Origin: Liolophura sinensis
Lineage: Eukaryota > Mollusca > Polyplacophora > Chitonida > Chitonidae
DNA length: 64,000 nt
Assembly: GCF_032854445.1 (NCBI RefSeq)
Contig: NC_088295.1
Coordinates: 75,358,028 to 75,422,027, forward strand
Direction of reading: 5' to 3'
Shown one piece after another: positions 35,698 through 47,957 of this stretch. The notes beneath the pieces are model-generated. The model was given only the letters and a program-made list of their open reading frames with translations. It was not told the origin of the DNA and did not search any database. Every line of letters starts with the position of its first letter. The stretch's first letter is position 1. A program made the translations under genes and the position numbers.

Positions 35698-36127
35698 ATA
35701 TCCTCGGGCATTGACACGGGCATGAAATGTCATTAGTTGAGGAATATACATTGAAACAGCTTATTAACTTAAAGCATTTTTAGGGTTTGGATAGCCAAAT
35801 CTTGTAAAACTATATCCGAAAAATCATAACAATGTATAGTTGTTCATTGAAGATGGTACCTGTATTTTTATAGCAAATTCCAGTTGGAGTGCTTTTTATT
35901 TTATTGTATTATATATTAATAATTTAGCTCCAATGATGCCCCCCCCCCCACTCCCACCCTCCGTCAGTTCCTTCGTGACAGCTCGTGTCACTGACAGCCA
36001 ATTGTATCTTTATGCTAGGGAAGTTTTTGAAGAAATTGCATCTCAACATTGATTTATTTGATATTTAACGCAGTAGACCTACTAATAACCTACTAAGTTT
36101 TCCCTTATGCAATGGCAGTTAGGTTAT
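35698..36127. other. Intergenic, nothing recognised
   Basis: Includes a C-rich stretch at about 35938-35950 and otherwise unique AT-rich DNA. Confidence 0.35.
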
Positions 36128-36222
36128 ATGTCTTTGCCCGGTTTCCTCCGACCATATATAATGTTGGCGGCCGTCTTATGAGTGAAACATTCTTGAGTGC
36201 AGCGTAAAACACCAATACCATA
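36128..36222 (+). repeat. SINE 3' fragment
   Basis: TTGCCCGGTTTCCTCCGACC, GGCGGCCGTCTTATGAGTG and GCGTAAAACACCAATACC mark the 3' end of the main family. Confidence 0.75.
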
Positions 36223-37235
36223 AAAGAAATAAATCAAACATTTGAATGCATTTAACTTTCTTAAAAAATTGTTAAAAGGAAAGTATTTTTATGTAATTTT
36301 TCACTTGTCTCTTTAATTAATATTACTTTATGTTTTAGCTTTTTTCCATGTTAAAGCCCGCACCGAAGTTGCACTAAATTAATTCCAAAATGTTTTCCTT
36401 AAAAATGTCATCATCGGTTCCATTTAGTTACTTCCCTAAGATCATATTCTCACAAAAAAATTTCACTTTCGATGACTGCAAGCTCCCAAAACGAAAGTAG
36501 AAGTACCCATGCGCCTCGTCACGTGATTTCGTAGATCCTCTTCTTTCTTGTGTGATCTAACGGAACCTTTAGTTTTTAAATATACACGTACCATGGACAG
36601 TCGTGCTGTTATATCCTGTGGCCTTCGTTAATTCTGATTGGTTTATGTGATTTGTACACATACGTTACACAGAAGACGTCTGTCATACAATGGAGAGGTA
36701 ATTTGGTATCCCATGAGGTCATGTGCATATTGGTAGTGTAGGTAAAAATTCAACTTTTTCCACGGGCGAATTTAACAGGGTCGTGTTGCTGTATTGCAAT
36801 TTTTGTTCGTCTGTCCGTATCTGTTTCCGAACTACAAGTCCATTTATTTGGCATGTGAAATTTATTTTAATCTATCACATAAACAGGTATGGCTTCGTGC
36901 CTGGTCTACAACACCAGCTGTTCAGTATACGTAGTTCAATAGATACATAGGTGGCCACACACAGAGAGTTTACTTTATGTCGGGCCTTTCCGCGGTTGCC
37001 ATGTTAACCGGATTGCCAATTTTCCTATATCTCCTATGTAAATACAATATGTTTTATAATGAATTCATCTCTTCTTCACTGCTCTGTTACATATACAACG
37101 GTGTCCGCTGAACGACAGGTGTCGGTAGGCCTATCCATAACGCGAGAAATTATGAGGTTTTGTGAGAGTATTTATCACGGAAACCTTTTTTAACATGGCG
37201 ACAGGCATATGCAACAATAAACAGATTGGCTTTGT
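36223..37235. other. Intergenic, nothing recognised
   Basis: Unique sequence. The 75-codon frame at 36723-36950 has no domain or splice support. Confidence 0.35.
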
Positions 37236-37552
37236 GTAAAACTTCCCGTATGTAGTCTCTCACAAAGACTTATTGTGAACAGCATGTAATATGGAATATT
37301 ACAATATGTAGAGTAGTTAGGTCTAAAACTTCCCGTATGTAGTCTATCATAAAGATTTATTGTGAACAAGATGTAATATGGAATATTACAATATGTAGAG
37401 TAGTTAGGTCTAAAACATCCCTAATGTAGTCTCTCATAAAGATTTATTGTGAACAGGATGTAATATGGAATATTACAATATGTAGAGTAGTTAGGTCTAA
37501 TACAACCCTTATGTAGTCTCTCATGAAGACTCACTGTGGACAAGATGTAATT
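37236..37552. repeat. Tandem repeat, 87 bp unit, 3.6 copies
   Basis: The mark TAAAACTTCCCGTATGTAGT recurs at exactly 87-base steps (37241, 37328, 37415 and a diverged copy at 37502). Each unit contains TAATATGGAATATTACA, a near-palindrome. Confidence 0.9.
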
Positions 37553-37746
37553 AACGGTACTCATGGACATGGCTATTTCAACTCCGAACCCGATAAGTCC
37601 TTTTTAAATGATGTCTACTGTCCAAAGCCGGTGTCAGCTGCACCTCTTAACCATAGTAATGGTAAGCTTTTCTGAACGGCACATGCGTGTTTAACCTACA
37701 ACGAGGTGCCCATAAAGCCGATTTGTTTAAACAGTTTGCCTTGTCG

Positions 37747-38640
<894 letters not shown>

Positions 38641-38647
38641 TTCTTTT

Positions 38648-38760
38648 ATTTTTTTGATTGTTGCTTAACGCCACACAAAAGAATTTTTTATAGCCGCAAT
38701 AAAATTGCACGGTTTTTAAGTAATTTATGGTTCGAGAATACCATGCACGACTTACAATAG
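38648..38760 (-). repeat. Old SINE 3' end
   Basis: TTTTTGATTGTTGCTTAACG, then CCACAC...AAGAATTTTTTATAG resembles the complement of the second tail type (TGATTGTTGTTTAACGCC) seen at 44239 and 54746. Confidence 0.45.
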
Positions 38761-39756
38761 GATCTATGCCTCCAAACAGACATTCCAGCCTTCCACCAAT
38801 AAGGAAGTTCCGGGTCAATAATCGCAAGGTCATTTCCCAAAACGTTTGGCACAAACTACCAAAGAATTCAGAAAGTATGTAAAGTACGAAAAAAGGACGA
38901 AATCATACAAAGAGAAGCAGTCAACAGTTTTCAGTGATGTGAGAAATACGCAAGGTATGTTTTAGGGGACTTAATGAAATCTGTATTCAAATCGTGTAGT
39001 ATGCTAGAAAATAAGTTGTCAATATTAACATATATATCTCAGTTGCGCTTTGACTGCAACTGTTTATATATCCAAAGAGGCGATTTAATTCAGCATGATG
39101 AATATACCGCTTATCCTCGGGTAAAGCAGAATTAGACACAGTCAGGAAGAGATTCTGAACCAGACCAGAGATTCTGGACGGTCTGTCCATATTTACTTAC
39201 AAAAGAATTATACTCTTTGTGAAACTGAAGAAACTTGGAGCAAAGGCGTTTGATCGAAAATGGGGCGGTGACCAGTTTTATTAAACGCCCATGCAATTAG
39301 TGATAAAATTCTGTCAATTAAATCTGTGTGAGGAATTGAAGTATAAAGAGTGGAGAAATTCCAAGTGGAGATGTCTATATATTATACCTGCATGTAGTTC
39401 TTCAGTGAGATGTTTTGAGTTTTTTAAGATCCACACACAGTTAACCCCAGAATTTTTTTCAATTGCACCACAGTACTTGTTCCAAATTGACTATACTTCT
39501 TTTAGTGTCTTCGTGTGGATACAAGTTTGGCGGTACAGCCTCTTGATCCCGCAATAAAGCCGGCTTTGCATGGAGATTTATTCAAGTTTGCAATCCAATA
39601 AAGTTGTCGTGTATCGGTCTGACGTGAAGGTACGGATACACTCCTCTGTTTGAGAAAGGACTGCTGCTTTTCAAATAATTTCTCCAGAGTAGCCTACTGG
39701 TCGTTCGAGAATACGTTGATGTTGCATCAGTTCCTGTAGTAATATTAAGATCTTCA
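38761..39756. other. Intergenic, nothing recognised
   Basis: Short frames only; no repeat assigned. Confidence 0.3.
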
Positions 39757-39767
39757 ACAAGAACCTG

Positions 39768-39911
39768 AACCTGCGGATGGTCGTGGCTTTCCCCGTTCTC
39801 TGCCCGGTTTTCACCCACCATAACGCTGGCCGCCGTCGTATAAGTGGAATATTCTTGAGTACGGCGTAAAACACCAATCAAATAAATAAATAAATAAATA
39901 AATAAATAAAT
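39768..39911 (+). repeat. 5'-truncated SINE with perfect target duplication
   Basis: Starts in the middle of the main family (AACCTGCGGATGGTCGTGG), ends AAAACACCAATC plus (AAAT)n, and is flanked by ACAAGAACCTG at 39757-39767 and 39912-39922. A 5'-truncated copy with an intact duplication shows target-primed insertion, and a recent one. Confidence 0.88.
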
Positions 39912-39922
39912 ACAAGAACCTG

Positions 39923-40516
39923 CTAGTAATAATTCTAGCAAACAAATATTATATTACTGGGAGCTTTGTTCACAGGAACAATAACGTATTTGCTCTGAAG
40001 GTCATCAAGTACCTTTCACGCGGTAGGATCCTTCAGAACTTGTTTGGCTGTCACATGAGCATTAGTAACATGGTGGATTGCATACACAATCTTTTTCCTC
40101 ACTAGCTCAAGCCAAGTGCCAAGGACTGAAGGTTCTACCATCTCCCGTTTACACCATTTTTTTCGCCAAGTTTGCCAAGTGCATCTAAGTATCATGTGCA
40201 TATCTTCAGGAGACTATAAATAGCCTAACTAAAAAGAGCATTATTTAATTAATGTAATTACATTTATTCACCCTATATACATTACTGAGGCATCCATATA
40301 AATTTTTAGGTAGCAGTAAAATTCCGAAGAGCTTTTATTCCAAGATTAGAAGTAACAAATGTTGACAGTGGCACATGAAATATAGGCCCATATTATGGTT
40401 TATAAGCTTCACATGTAAAAAATGATATGAATAAAGCACAACGCAGGAAAAGTCTTGTCTCACAGTCTAGATTAAAAAAAAAAAATAGAATTAATTAAAA
40501 TAAGAAACAAGAATAA
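39923..40516. other. Intergenic; one unsupported 61-codon frame
   Basis: The minus-strand frame 40016-40201 is basic and Trp-rich (RCTWQTWRKKW) but has no splice context or family I recognise. Confidence 0.25.
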
Positions 40517-40527
40517 TTTATTTTATT
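40517..40527 (-). terminator. Poly(A) signals of the H-type lectin gene
   Basis: Two overlapping-range AATAAA hexamers on the minus strand (40517-40522 and 40522-40527), about 140 bases after the lectin stop. Confidence 0.6.
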
Positions 40528-40665
40528 CTCGAGAACTCTTATTATTTGATGTATTAAGTGACAAAGTCCAGTGACAAATTGCTTGTAAAGATTGTAGTTC
40601 AGAGTTTATTTGGGTAGCTGTGTGCATCGGGTTGTCAGAAGTTTTAGCACGACGGGCGGAAAGGG

Positions 40666-43600
40666 TTAGGCGTAGGTCAGTCCACAGGCCATCCAGGATA
40701 TGCGAGCCCTGTAACACCACGAGCCCGCCCAGCATCCGAACGTCACAGACAGGCCACGTGACGAGGTCACCACGTCCACGTTGATGCGGGTGTTGTGGGA
40801 CTTGTCGCTGTCAATGTGCACGAGGCCATATGAGACGGCGGGGGGTTTAATGAAGCGATTGGAGAATGTACATTCGTTGGGCACGTGGAAGCAGTTGGCC
40901 ATGTTGACGCTGCTGTCACGTGGATCACAGAAGCTGCTGTCCACTTCTCCGCTTTCGCCTGTGCAATAAAAAAACGTATATCTATTGATCACCATATACT
41001 CAACATTTTTTCTATTATATTACAGTGTTCAGATTTATGGGTGGAGTGCCCTGTCCTACACGAACAGTGTTCATTTATTTTTTCTATTATATTACGGTGT
41101 TCAGATTTATGGGTGGAGTATCCTGTCCTACATGAACATTGTTCATTTATTTACATTACATTTGTAATTACTGGGTCAGATCACAAGAATTCATCAGCTC
41201 TTCGCTAGACAGATCACAGATGTATGAAACAGATTAGGCCCATTAGTTTTGCTTCATTGGATACACCCAACATTTGCTGGTCAGATCAGAACAATCCATT
41301 AGTTTTGCTTCGTTGGACAGACCCAGCATTTGCTGGCCAGATCAGAACAATCCATTAGTTTTGTTTCGTTGGATAAACCCAAAATTTGCTGGTCAGATCA
41401 AAACAATCCATTAGTTTTGCTTTGCTGAATTAGGCCCAGGTTTCTGGGTCAGATTGGAACAATTTATTAGTTTTGTTTTGCTGGATAAGTCCAAGGTTTG
41501 TGGGAAAGATCAAAACAATACATTAGTTTTGCTTGGTCGGATAAGCCCGAGAGTTGTGTGTCAGATCAGAACAATCCATTAGTTTTGTTTCGCTGGGTAA
41601 GCCCGAGATTTCTGGGTCAGACCAGAACAACCCATTAGTTTTGCTTTGCCGGAAAGGCCCAAGGTTTGTGGGACAGATCAGAACAATAAATTAGTTTTCC
41701 TTTGTCAGATAAGCACCAGATTTGTGACTCTGATCACAACTATGCATTAGTTTTGCCTCGCTGAATAGACCCAAGACTTGCTGGTCGGGTCAGAACAATT
41801 CATTAGTTTTGCTTCGCTGGAGAGGCCCCAGATTTGTGGGTCAGATCAGAACAAACCATTAGTTTTGCTTCGTCGGATAGGCCCCTGATTTGCTAGTCAG
41901 ATCAGAACAATCCATTAGTTTTGCTTCGCTGGAGATGCCAAAGATTTGTGGGTTAGATCGGAACATCGCATTAGTTTTTCTTCGCCGGACATGCCCCAGA
42001 TTTGTGGACAAGGAGAACAATCCATTAGTTTTGCTTTACTGGGTAGGTCGATGGTTTGTGAGACAGAGGGGAACAATCCATTAGGTGTGCTTTGCTGGAT
42101 AGGCCCCATATTTGCTGATTAGATCAGAACAATTCATTACTTTTGCTTGGTAGAATAGGCCCCAGATTGGTGGGTCAGATCAGAACAATCCATCAGTTTT
42201 GCTTGGACCGATAGGCCCCAGATTTGTTGGTCAGACAAAAAAATCCATTAGTTTTGCTTTGCTGGACACACCCCAGATTTACTGGTCAGGTAAGAACTAC
42301 ACATTACTTTTGCTCGGTAGAATAGGCCCCAGATTGGTGGGTCAGATCAGAACAATCCATCAGTTTTGCTTGGACCGATAGGCCCCAGATTTGTTGGTCA
42401 GACAAAAAAATCCATTAGTTTTGCTTTGCTGGACACACCCCAGATTTACTGGTCAGGTAAGAACTACACATTAGTTTTGCTCGGTCGGATAGGCCCCAGA
42501 TTGGTGGGTCAGATCAGAACAATTCATTAGTTTGGCTTGGACCGATAGGCCCAGATTTGTTGGTCAGATAAAAAAATCCATTAGTTTTGCTTTGCTGGAC
42601 ACACCCCAGATTTACTGGTCAGGTAAGAACTACACATTAGTTTTCCTTGGTCAGATAGGCCCCAGATTTTTATGGGTCAGATCAGAACAATCCAGTAGTT
42701 TTCCTTAGTCGGATAGGCGCCAGATTGGTGGGTCAGATCAGAGCGATCCATAAGTTCAGCCCTGTGAAGGTCAGGCGTCAAGCATGTCAGGAAATGTTGT
42801 GAAGGACATGTATTTGTAGCACGACAAATCATTTAGGTTCATTTATGCACGATACAAAAACTTCTTTAAGTTTATTCAGGTCTGAGAACGAAGGTGCATT
42901 CCGCTTTCATTCAGTGAAAAACTCTTCATTACGTTATACACCAAATAAAAAAATAAATTACAACATATACTTAAGAAATGTTTCACTTTTACAACAGCTG
43001 CTAATCAAATGTAAACACGGGTATGTGGCAAGTTTCTGACAAACTTTCCCATGTGTGACACATTTTTTGGAACTAGAATTAATGCCTTAGGAACAATGAG
43101 TAAAGGTTAAATCTACAAATTCTCTCGCCAAGGTCAGGGCTGAACCCCATCTTGTGTGTCAGCGGCGAGGGATTCCAAGTCATATAGTATATCCATATAT
43201 GCCAATGGGTCTTAGTTATAATCACTTACCGAAGAGGCTTTGTTTGAAGTCTCCATCAGAATAAGTCATAATCAAGCTGCAAGGTCAATATTAATGGCAC
43301 ACTAGGCATCTTTGGATTTATTTATTTTATTGATTGGTGTTTTAGGCAGCACCCTGAAATATTTCACTTATTCGACGGTGGTCAGCATTACGATGTACCT
43401 TAATTTCAAACATGTCAGTGACAGTTCAGAGAAGATTCACACCTTTGGTTAGACGCGGTATACAGTATCACTGATAAAAAGTGCAAAGCGTTAGTCGGAA
43501 TTTTTCCTTTCGATGAAGTCCTCCTCATAGCGGATAAGATGTAAGTGTCAATTGTAAGGGAGAGATCCAAATAGGTATCGCTCGGCGACAATCAGACCCT

Positions 43601-44166
43601 GTAGGGGTTTTACAGTGCATAACACGTAATACAGGTAAAAATATATACTAGTATATCATATGACAAAATTAACTACTTACATCTTGTTATTACCGCTCTT
43701 GAAGCTGAAAAGGCAAACAGTATATATTTTGTATTTAGTCGTGTCTTTCCAAATCATCTTAAACATGAATAAAATATATCTTGACATGTCTTGCAAGGCG
43801 AAAGACATTCATCATGGGAGACAACTTTGTAAGAATTTGGCAGGCCTTAAGCACTTGATGTCTTATAAATTCTATTTGTGATGAATACAATTGGTTTTCA
43901 TGCCGATTGCACGTATACATTGCCAGTTATTTTAATGGGTGGTTGTGGAAGCCGATGTGCCTGGAGTAAACCACCAATCGTTGGCAAAATTTTCCTCCGT
44001 GTCTCACACAGATTTTCAACAGCACGGTGATCTCCAACGACCTTCATAAGCCCTTAAGCCAAACAATACATCGAACTATTTCATACTTAGTGTGATACAT
44101 ACCATATGCAAGAGAGAGAAACAGCCAGATGAGAGAGACAAATGTAGGATAAATCATCACAGACAT
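40666..44166 (-). CDS. Secreted H-type lectin domain protein (small, four coding exons)
   Basis: H-type lectins, the Helix pomatia agglutinin family, bind GalNAc-like sugars and serve in mollusc innate defence and egg protection. The last exon, 40958-40666, carries the domain: CTFSNRF, PPAVSYGLVHID, NTRINVDV, GLSVTFGCWAG and ISWMAC follow the family's beta-strand pattern. Upstream, exon 43276-43230 (LIMTYSDGDFKQSLF) joins it in phase 1. A 24-base micro-exon, 43704-43681, has strong acceptor and donor sites and reads FKSGNNK. Exon 44166-44099 encodes a signal peptide (MSVMIYPTFVSLIWLFLSLA). The total of 432 bases gives 143 residues. The first coding donor is the weak point: the frame needs GTATCA at 44098, while the better GTATGT at 44102 breaks it. 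Extra cysteines suggest disulphide-linked multimers. The domain is firm, the 5' model less so. Confidence 0.68.
41195..42760. repeat. Minisatellite, 56-57 bp unit, about 28 copies, in the last intron of the H-lectin gene
   Basis: The unit has GTCAGATCAGAACAATCCAT, TAGTTTTGCTTCG, then GATAGGCCCCAGATTTG. ACAATCCATT marks step by 56. Between about 42200 and 42650 a three-unit block repeats at 166-167 bases, marked by GACAAAAAAATCC and GTAAGAACTACACATTA. Just before it, at about 41008-41153, a separate 71-bp sequence (GGTGTTCAGATTTATGGGTG) is duplicated. Confidence 0.93.
42761..43229. other. Rest of the H-lectin last intron
   Basis: Unique sequence; no exon recognised. Confidence 0.35.
43318..43402 (-). 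repeat. SINE 3' fragment, minus strand
   Basis: TTTATTTATTTTATTGATTG, GTGTTTTAGG and TTATTCGACGGTGGTCAGCA form the complement of the main-family tail. Confidence 0.7.
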
Positions 44167-44238
44167 CTGCGATAACCTGGAGTAAAAGTGCGAGACAATG
44201 CAAAATAAAACCCTCTAAATCTGCATATTTTGCTTTTA

Positions 44239-44592
44239 GTTATTTGATTGTTGTTTAACGCCATAATAAAGAAGTTTTCACTTATATACCATGCTGGTCA
44301 TTTTTATCGGTGGTGGAAAATAACTGACGAACATTTCCAGATGTAATATACACATATGCATACCAAATCTGAATAAGACAAGTGGCCTTCAACAAAATTT
44401 AGACAAGTGGTCTTCAACAAAATTTAGACAAGCGGTCACAAGACCATTTATCGCCGACCGTTTATTATCACCAGTGATAGCCGAGGAATCAACTAATTCC
44501 CTGTGCAAGGCCCGGATTGAATCCACATATCGTGGTGTCCTAGCGGTTACAAAAAAGGTAAGCGCGTCCCTAGCCACATAACCACGGCCCGC
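44239..44592 (-). repeat. tRNA-derived SINE, second tail type, minus strand
   Basis: Starts TTATTTGATTGTTGTTTAAC, passes through TTATCGGTGGTGGAAAATAA, and ends in a head whose complement has TGGCTAGGGACGCGC and the B box GGATTCAATCC. Near 44380-44430 a 22-bp piece (ACAAGTGG-CTTCAACAAAATTT) is tandemly repeated. Confidence 0.7.
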
Positions 44593-45376
44593 CACAAACA
44601 ACTTTTGTTTTGCAAAGTCTTTTAAAAAGAGGTAATATTTAGACACTTGCAATTTCCTGTTTTGCCTTATATGTCAAAAATGCAGGCTTGCCAGAATGCA
44701 ATTTGTTTCCATTCGCGAAAATAATATTTGTTTCCATAATCATTATAGGTTTCCCGAAACACCGTCGATAGTGGAGAATGTTTAGAACATAAATAAGCAC
44801 TATTGCCATCTTTCATAAATCCACACCAGTGAAAACGAAAAACACGTAACTTTATATTTGTTATAATATACTTGTTATACTTGTTTTAATAATCTGGTGA
44901 CAAAAATTTTAAATAATAACATTTGTTTATCCCAGCTTTACTACTGTTTGAAAGTCCCCCCATTCACGTAAAGATGCATGTACCACATTGCGCGTTGGAA
45001 TTCAACGTCTTTGGATGCCCTCAAATACTGCACTACACTACTGTAGACTGTCCCAAGTCATTGCAATCGGCCTAAAACTGGCAAATCACTGCGGCCTATA
45101 GTTGTCTTGTATGAACACATTTTTTATTAAAAATCTGTACAATTGGTGTCATTTCTATCAAGGTAAGAGTGATTCTTTAGGGTCTGTGTTTTCATACGTT
45201 GATGTATTTAGCCAGACCTTAAAGTAAATTAAGCAATTAAAGAAGTGAATTAAGGACAGTAAGGCCGTCTTGTATTCATGCCCGTCGGTAAGTGATATGC
45301 CCATGTTAATAGATAGGATCTCAAAATTTTAACCATGTTAAAACACAAGATATCAAAAATTTGATCAAAGACTTAC
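44593..45376. other. First intron of the H-lectin gene
   Basis: No repeat or exon recognised. Confidence 0.35.
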
Positions 45377-45438
45377 CCACAGACAAACAGAATATAGGGC
45401 TGGTGGTCGTAGCTAAAGTTGCCCCAAGAAGGAAGTCA
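45377..45438 (-). other. Possible non-coding or alternative exon of the H-lectin gene
   Basis: Bounded on the minus strand by a good acceptor (atctttccag) and donor (GTAAGTC). One frame is open (DFLLGATLATTTSPIFCL) but has no ATG and does not connect in phase, so a 5' UTR exon is more likely than coding. Confidence 0.3.
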
Positions 45439-45865
45439 CTGGAAAGATAATTTGAACATATATACATCCTTTACTTATATTTTTTCTCTCTGAATAATAT
45501 GATGTCTAAAGTTTTAATTTTTTGTGGATTTTTCGTCCCAATTTATAACGTCACAAACATTTTTATTATTAATAATCCCAAACACCACATTTAAGGTTTG
45601 GATGGGTGTTTTCTTATTGGTAATCATGTGAATTGAACTCAAAGGTGGAAATAATAGCACAAAAAGTGAGTCTCAAATGACTAGCAACGAAAACTACCAA
45701 TATATGGTCTATAAACAGAAATGAAGCATTTAACTGCAATTTTTTTCAGAAAAAAACAAAGTAGTTCGTATAATTTTTATTCATCGTTTCATCGATGCCA
45801 AAATGCATATTCCTTCACATTGTGTTCCTGGAGGAAAATTACAAGGAAAATAAAACCTACTTACC

Positions 45866-45930
45866 TGAATATGTCGAACTCTCCGTGGAGTGCAGTTAGG
45901 TGCTGTTCTTTCCACCTGTCGCCCGCCTGA
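45866..45930 (-). other. Possible first (non-coding) exon of the H-lectin gene
   Basis: Ends in the strong donor CAG|GTAAGTAGG at about 45866-45867 and begins about 30 bases after a TATA element. A matching acceptor (tttactccag) lies at 44177, just before the signal-peptide ATG. Confidence 0.45.
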
Positions 45931-45955
45931 TTGTCAAAGATTCGTACATATGTGT

Positions 45956-45964
45956 GTATATAAG
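45956..45964 (-). promoter_or_regulatory. TATA box of the H-lectin gene
   Basis: CTTATATAC on the minus strand, 25-30 bases before the proposed transcription start near 45930. Confidence 0.45.
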
Positions 45965-46763
45965 TTGTCCAGAGGACGAGCTATATGTGTTATTCTGCAC
46001 AGCCCGCCCATTCACACCGAGGGCAGGGCGTTTAAGGGAGTGTAATATTCAGAGGCTTGTCATGCCACTTTCCGTTATGTCTTCATTGTTAATGACTGCT
46101 TTGTACACTTATCTTCAAAGACAGTCCGGAGATCGGTACATTGTTACTTGTGAGAGCTTTTAACTAACAAAGGCACGCGCGAATTAGAAGAAAACAAAAT
46201 ACCTCACGTGCGCACACTGGCCATGTACAAGGATGTGCATGGTACAATATCTTGTAGTTCACTGTCACGCGCATTCAGGAGCTTGTATCTTAAGGTCTTC
46301 GGCACTTTCAGTGATAATATACACTGGAAGCGCATTTACATTACACTGCTTTGTTTAGATATTTATTCAAGTGACGTTAAACGTGTACCTGACAAACCTC
46401 CTGATTAAAGACCGGATCCGATAGGGCTGCAGTCAGATTTAACCCAGCGACATGATTGGTAGGGAGGTTGGACTTCCGGCGGAAGTCATGGTGCCTTCAG
46501 CCATCACGAGGCCTTTTGTGGTTCAATGACGCGCAAAAAGCAGGTCCTTTTTACCAGGTATGCTGGATGAGGGACAGTTGATTTCAATGCATCTGGTTGT
46601 CTTTCCCACCACTAACTAGGCCTATGCACGTTTTTTTCTTCTGCTTAGCTAGCTTGAAGCATTGCAGATAACAAATCCTATACTAGAAACACTTAATTAA
46701 GTATAATCGACATGACCATATTGATCGATTTTTGATTAACTTCTAACAAGAAAATTCTTTAAT
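45965..46763. other. Intergenic between the two lectin genes
   Basis: Nothing recognised apart from the H-lectin promoter at its left edge. Confidence 0.35.
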
Positions 46764-47040
46764 TATACGATGGTGATTAATTTTATCGGTGGAGGAAACC
46801 GGAGTGTCCGGGAGAGACCATTGACCATGTTACTGTCAAACTTACCCACATCTGACCTACAGATTTGGTCATCATAGGGGTGGAAGTAGTCAACGAACGT
46901 TATAGGCCTACTATGCAACGGCCACACGACCATCGGGGACTGCTTATATTCACACAAGCAGTAAGAGCGGGGCAATTAAAAAAATTTCTTGTCAAGGTTT
47001 GAGCCATCACCTCATTAGTCCTAGCCTGTGAAAGACCCCT
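46764..47040 (-). repeat. Old SINE related to the 44239 copy
   Basis: Shares ATGGTGATTAATTTTATCGG, TGGAGGAAACCG and a degenerate head end. No target duplication seen. Confidence 0.5.
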
Positions 47041-47057
47041 CTCAAAGAGATTAATAT

Positions 47058-47285
47058 TCACTTATTTATTTATTTGTTTGTTGTTTTACGATGTACTCAA
47101 GAATATTCCACGTCTATGACGGCAACATTATGGTGGGAGGTAGCATAACCATTCGCAGGTAGCTGACAAACCTTCCCACTTACTACCAGAGGGGAAGCCA
47201 GCATGACCTGGACTTGAACTCATGCCGATCGCACTGGTGAGAGGCTCCTGTGTCATTGTCCTGTTCTAGCATGTCAACAGTCAGG
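47058..47285 (-). repeat. Main-family SINE, minus strand
   Basis: TTTATTTATTTGTTTGTTG tail, AGTACTC complement pattern CGATGTACTCAAGAATATTC, CGCAGGTAGCTGACAAACC and the B box complement CTTGAACTCATGCCGATCGC. Adjacent to the preceding old SINE. Confidence 0.8.
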
Positions 47286-47957
47286 ACACGAAGTCAACGC
47301 CTACGATGATGGACATTATTTCAATAATAAACAACCTCTACCCACACGTTTGAGGATTATTTTATTAAGATATTGAGATGATTGATTATGAATCATCCAT
47401 CGATTTACTTGTAGCGAAGATTTTTAACACTGTATAACATAAATCGAGTTATGAATGTATCATCTTAGCAATAATGAAATTGTGTCTGAAATTACATAAA
47501 CGATATGTAAGATTGAGACTATATAAATTGCGCAAAAGCACGACTATATCTACTTGGAACGAATATTTTATAATGATAATATGTAGTATACTTGTATGCT
47601 TTACATAGGTCAGAGTAACAGATAGGCAGAAATACATGCACTAATATCAAATAATTTAATTACAGAACTGTCTTCCATTCTGACAGTCATAGTTTATTCA
47701 ATTAAAACATATCTTTTTTTAAAAATTATTAGAACTGTGTACATTGCTACCTCATACTGAAATAAATCTCTACTGATTTCTCTTGATATTTTCTCAACAC
47801 CGTCCTTTACTCAACACTGTCGTAGGCGCAACTTGTCTAACTGTCCTTATTGTGAATAAACTACCACCCAGCGCAGCTACATTGTAGCGACATACTTTCG
47901 TTCTGGCTTGGAACTCTTGGATTAATTGTCTTGCTATGGAACACAAAGTAAGACTTC
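47286..47957. other. 3' flank of the FReD gene
   Basis: Contains a minus-strand AATAAA at 47693-47698, about 265 bases after the stop, a likely poly(A) signal. Otherwise AT-rich unique DNA. Confidence 0.4.

Noticed and set aside
40885-41208. 107-codon plus-strand frame
   Set aside because: Antisense to the H-lectin exon and then across a 71-bp duplication; no independent support.
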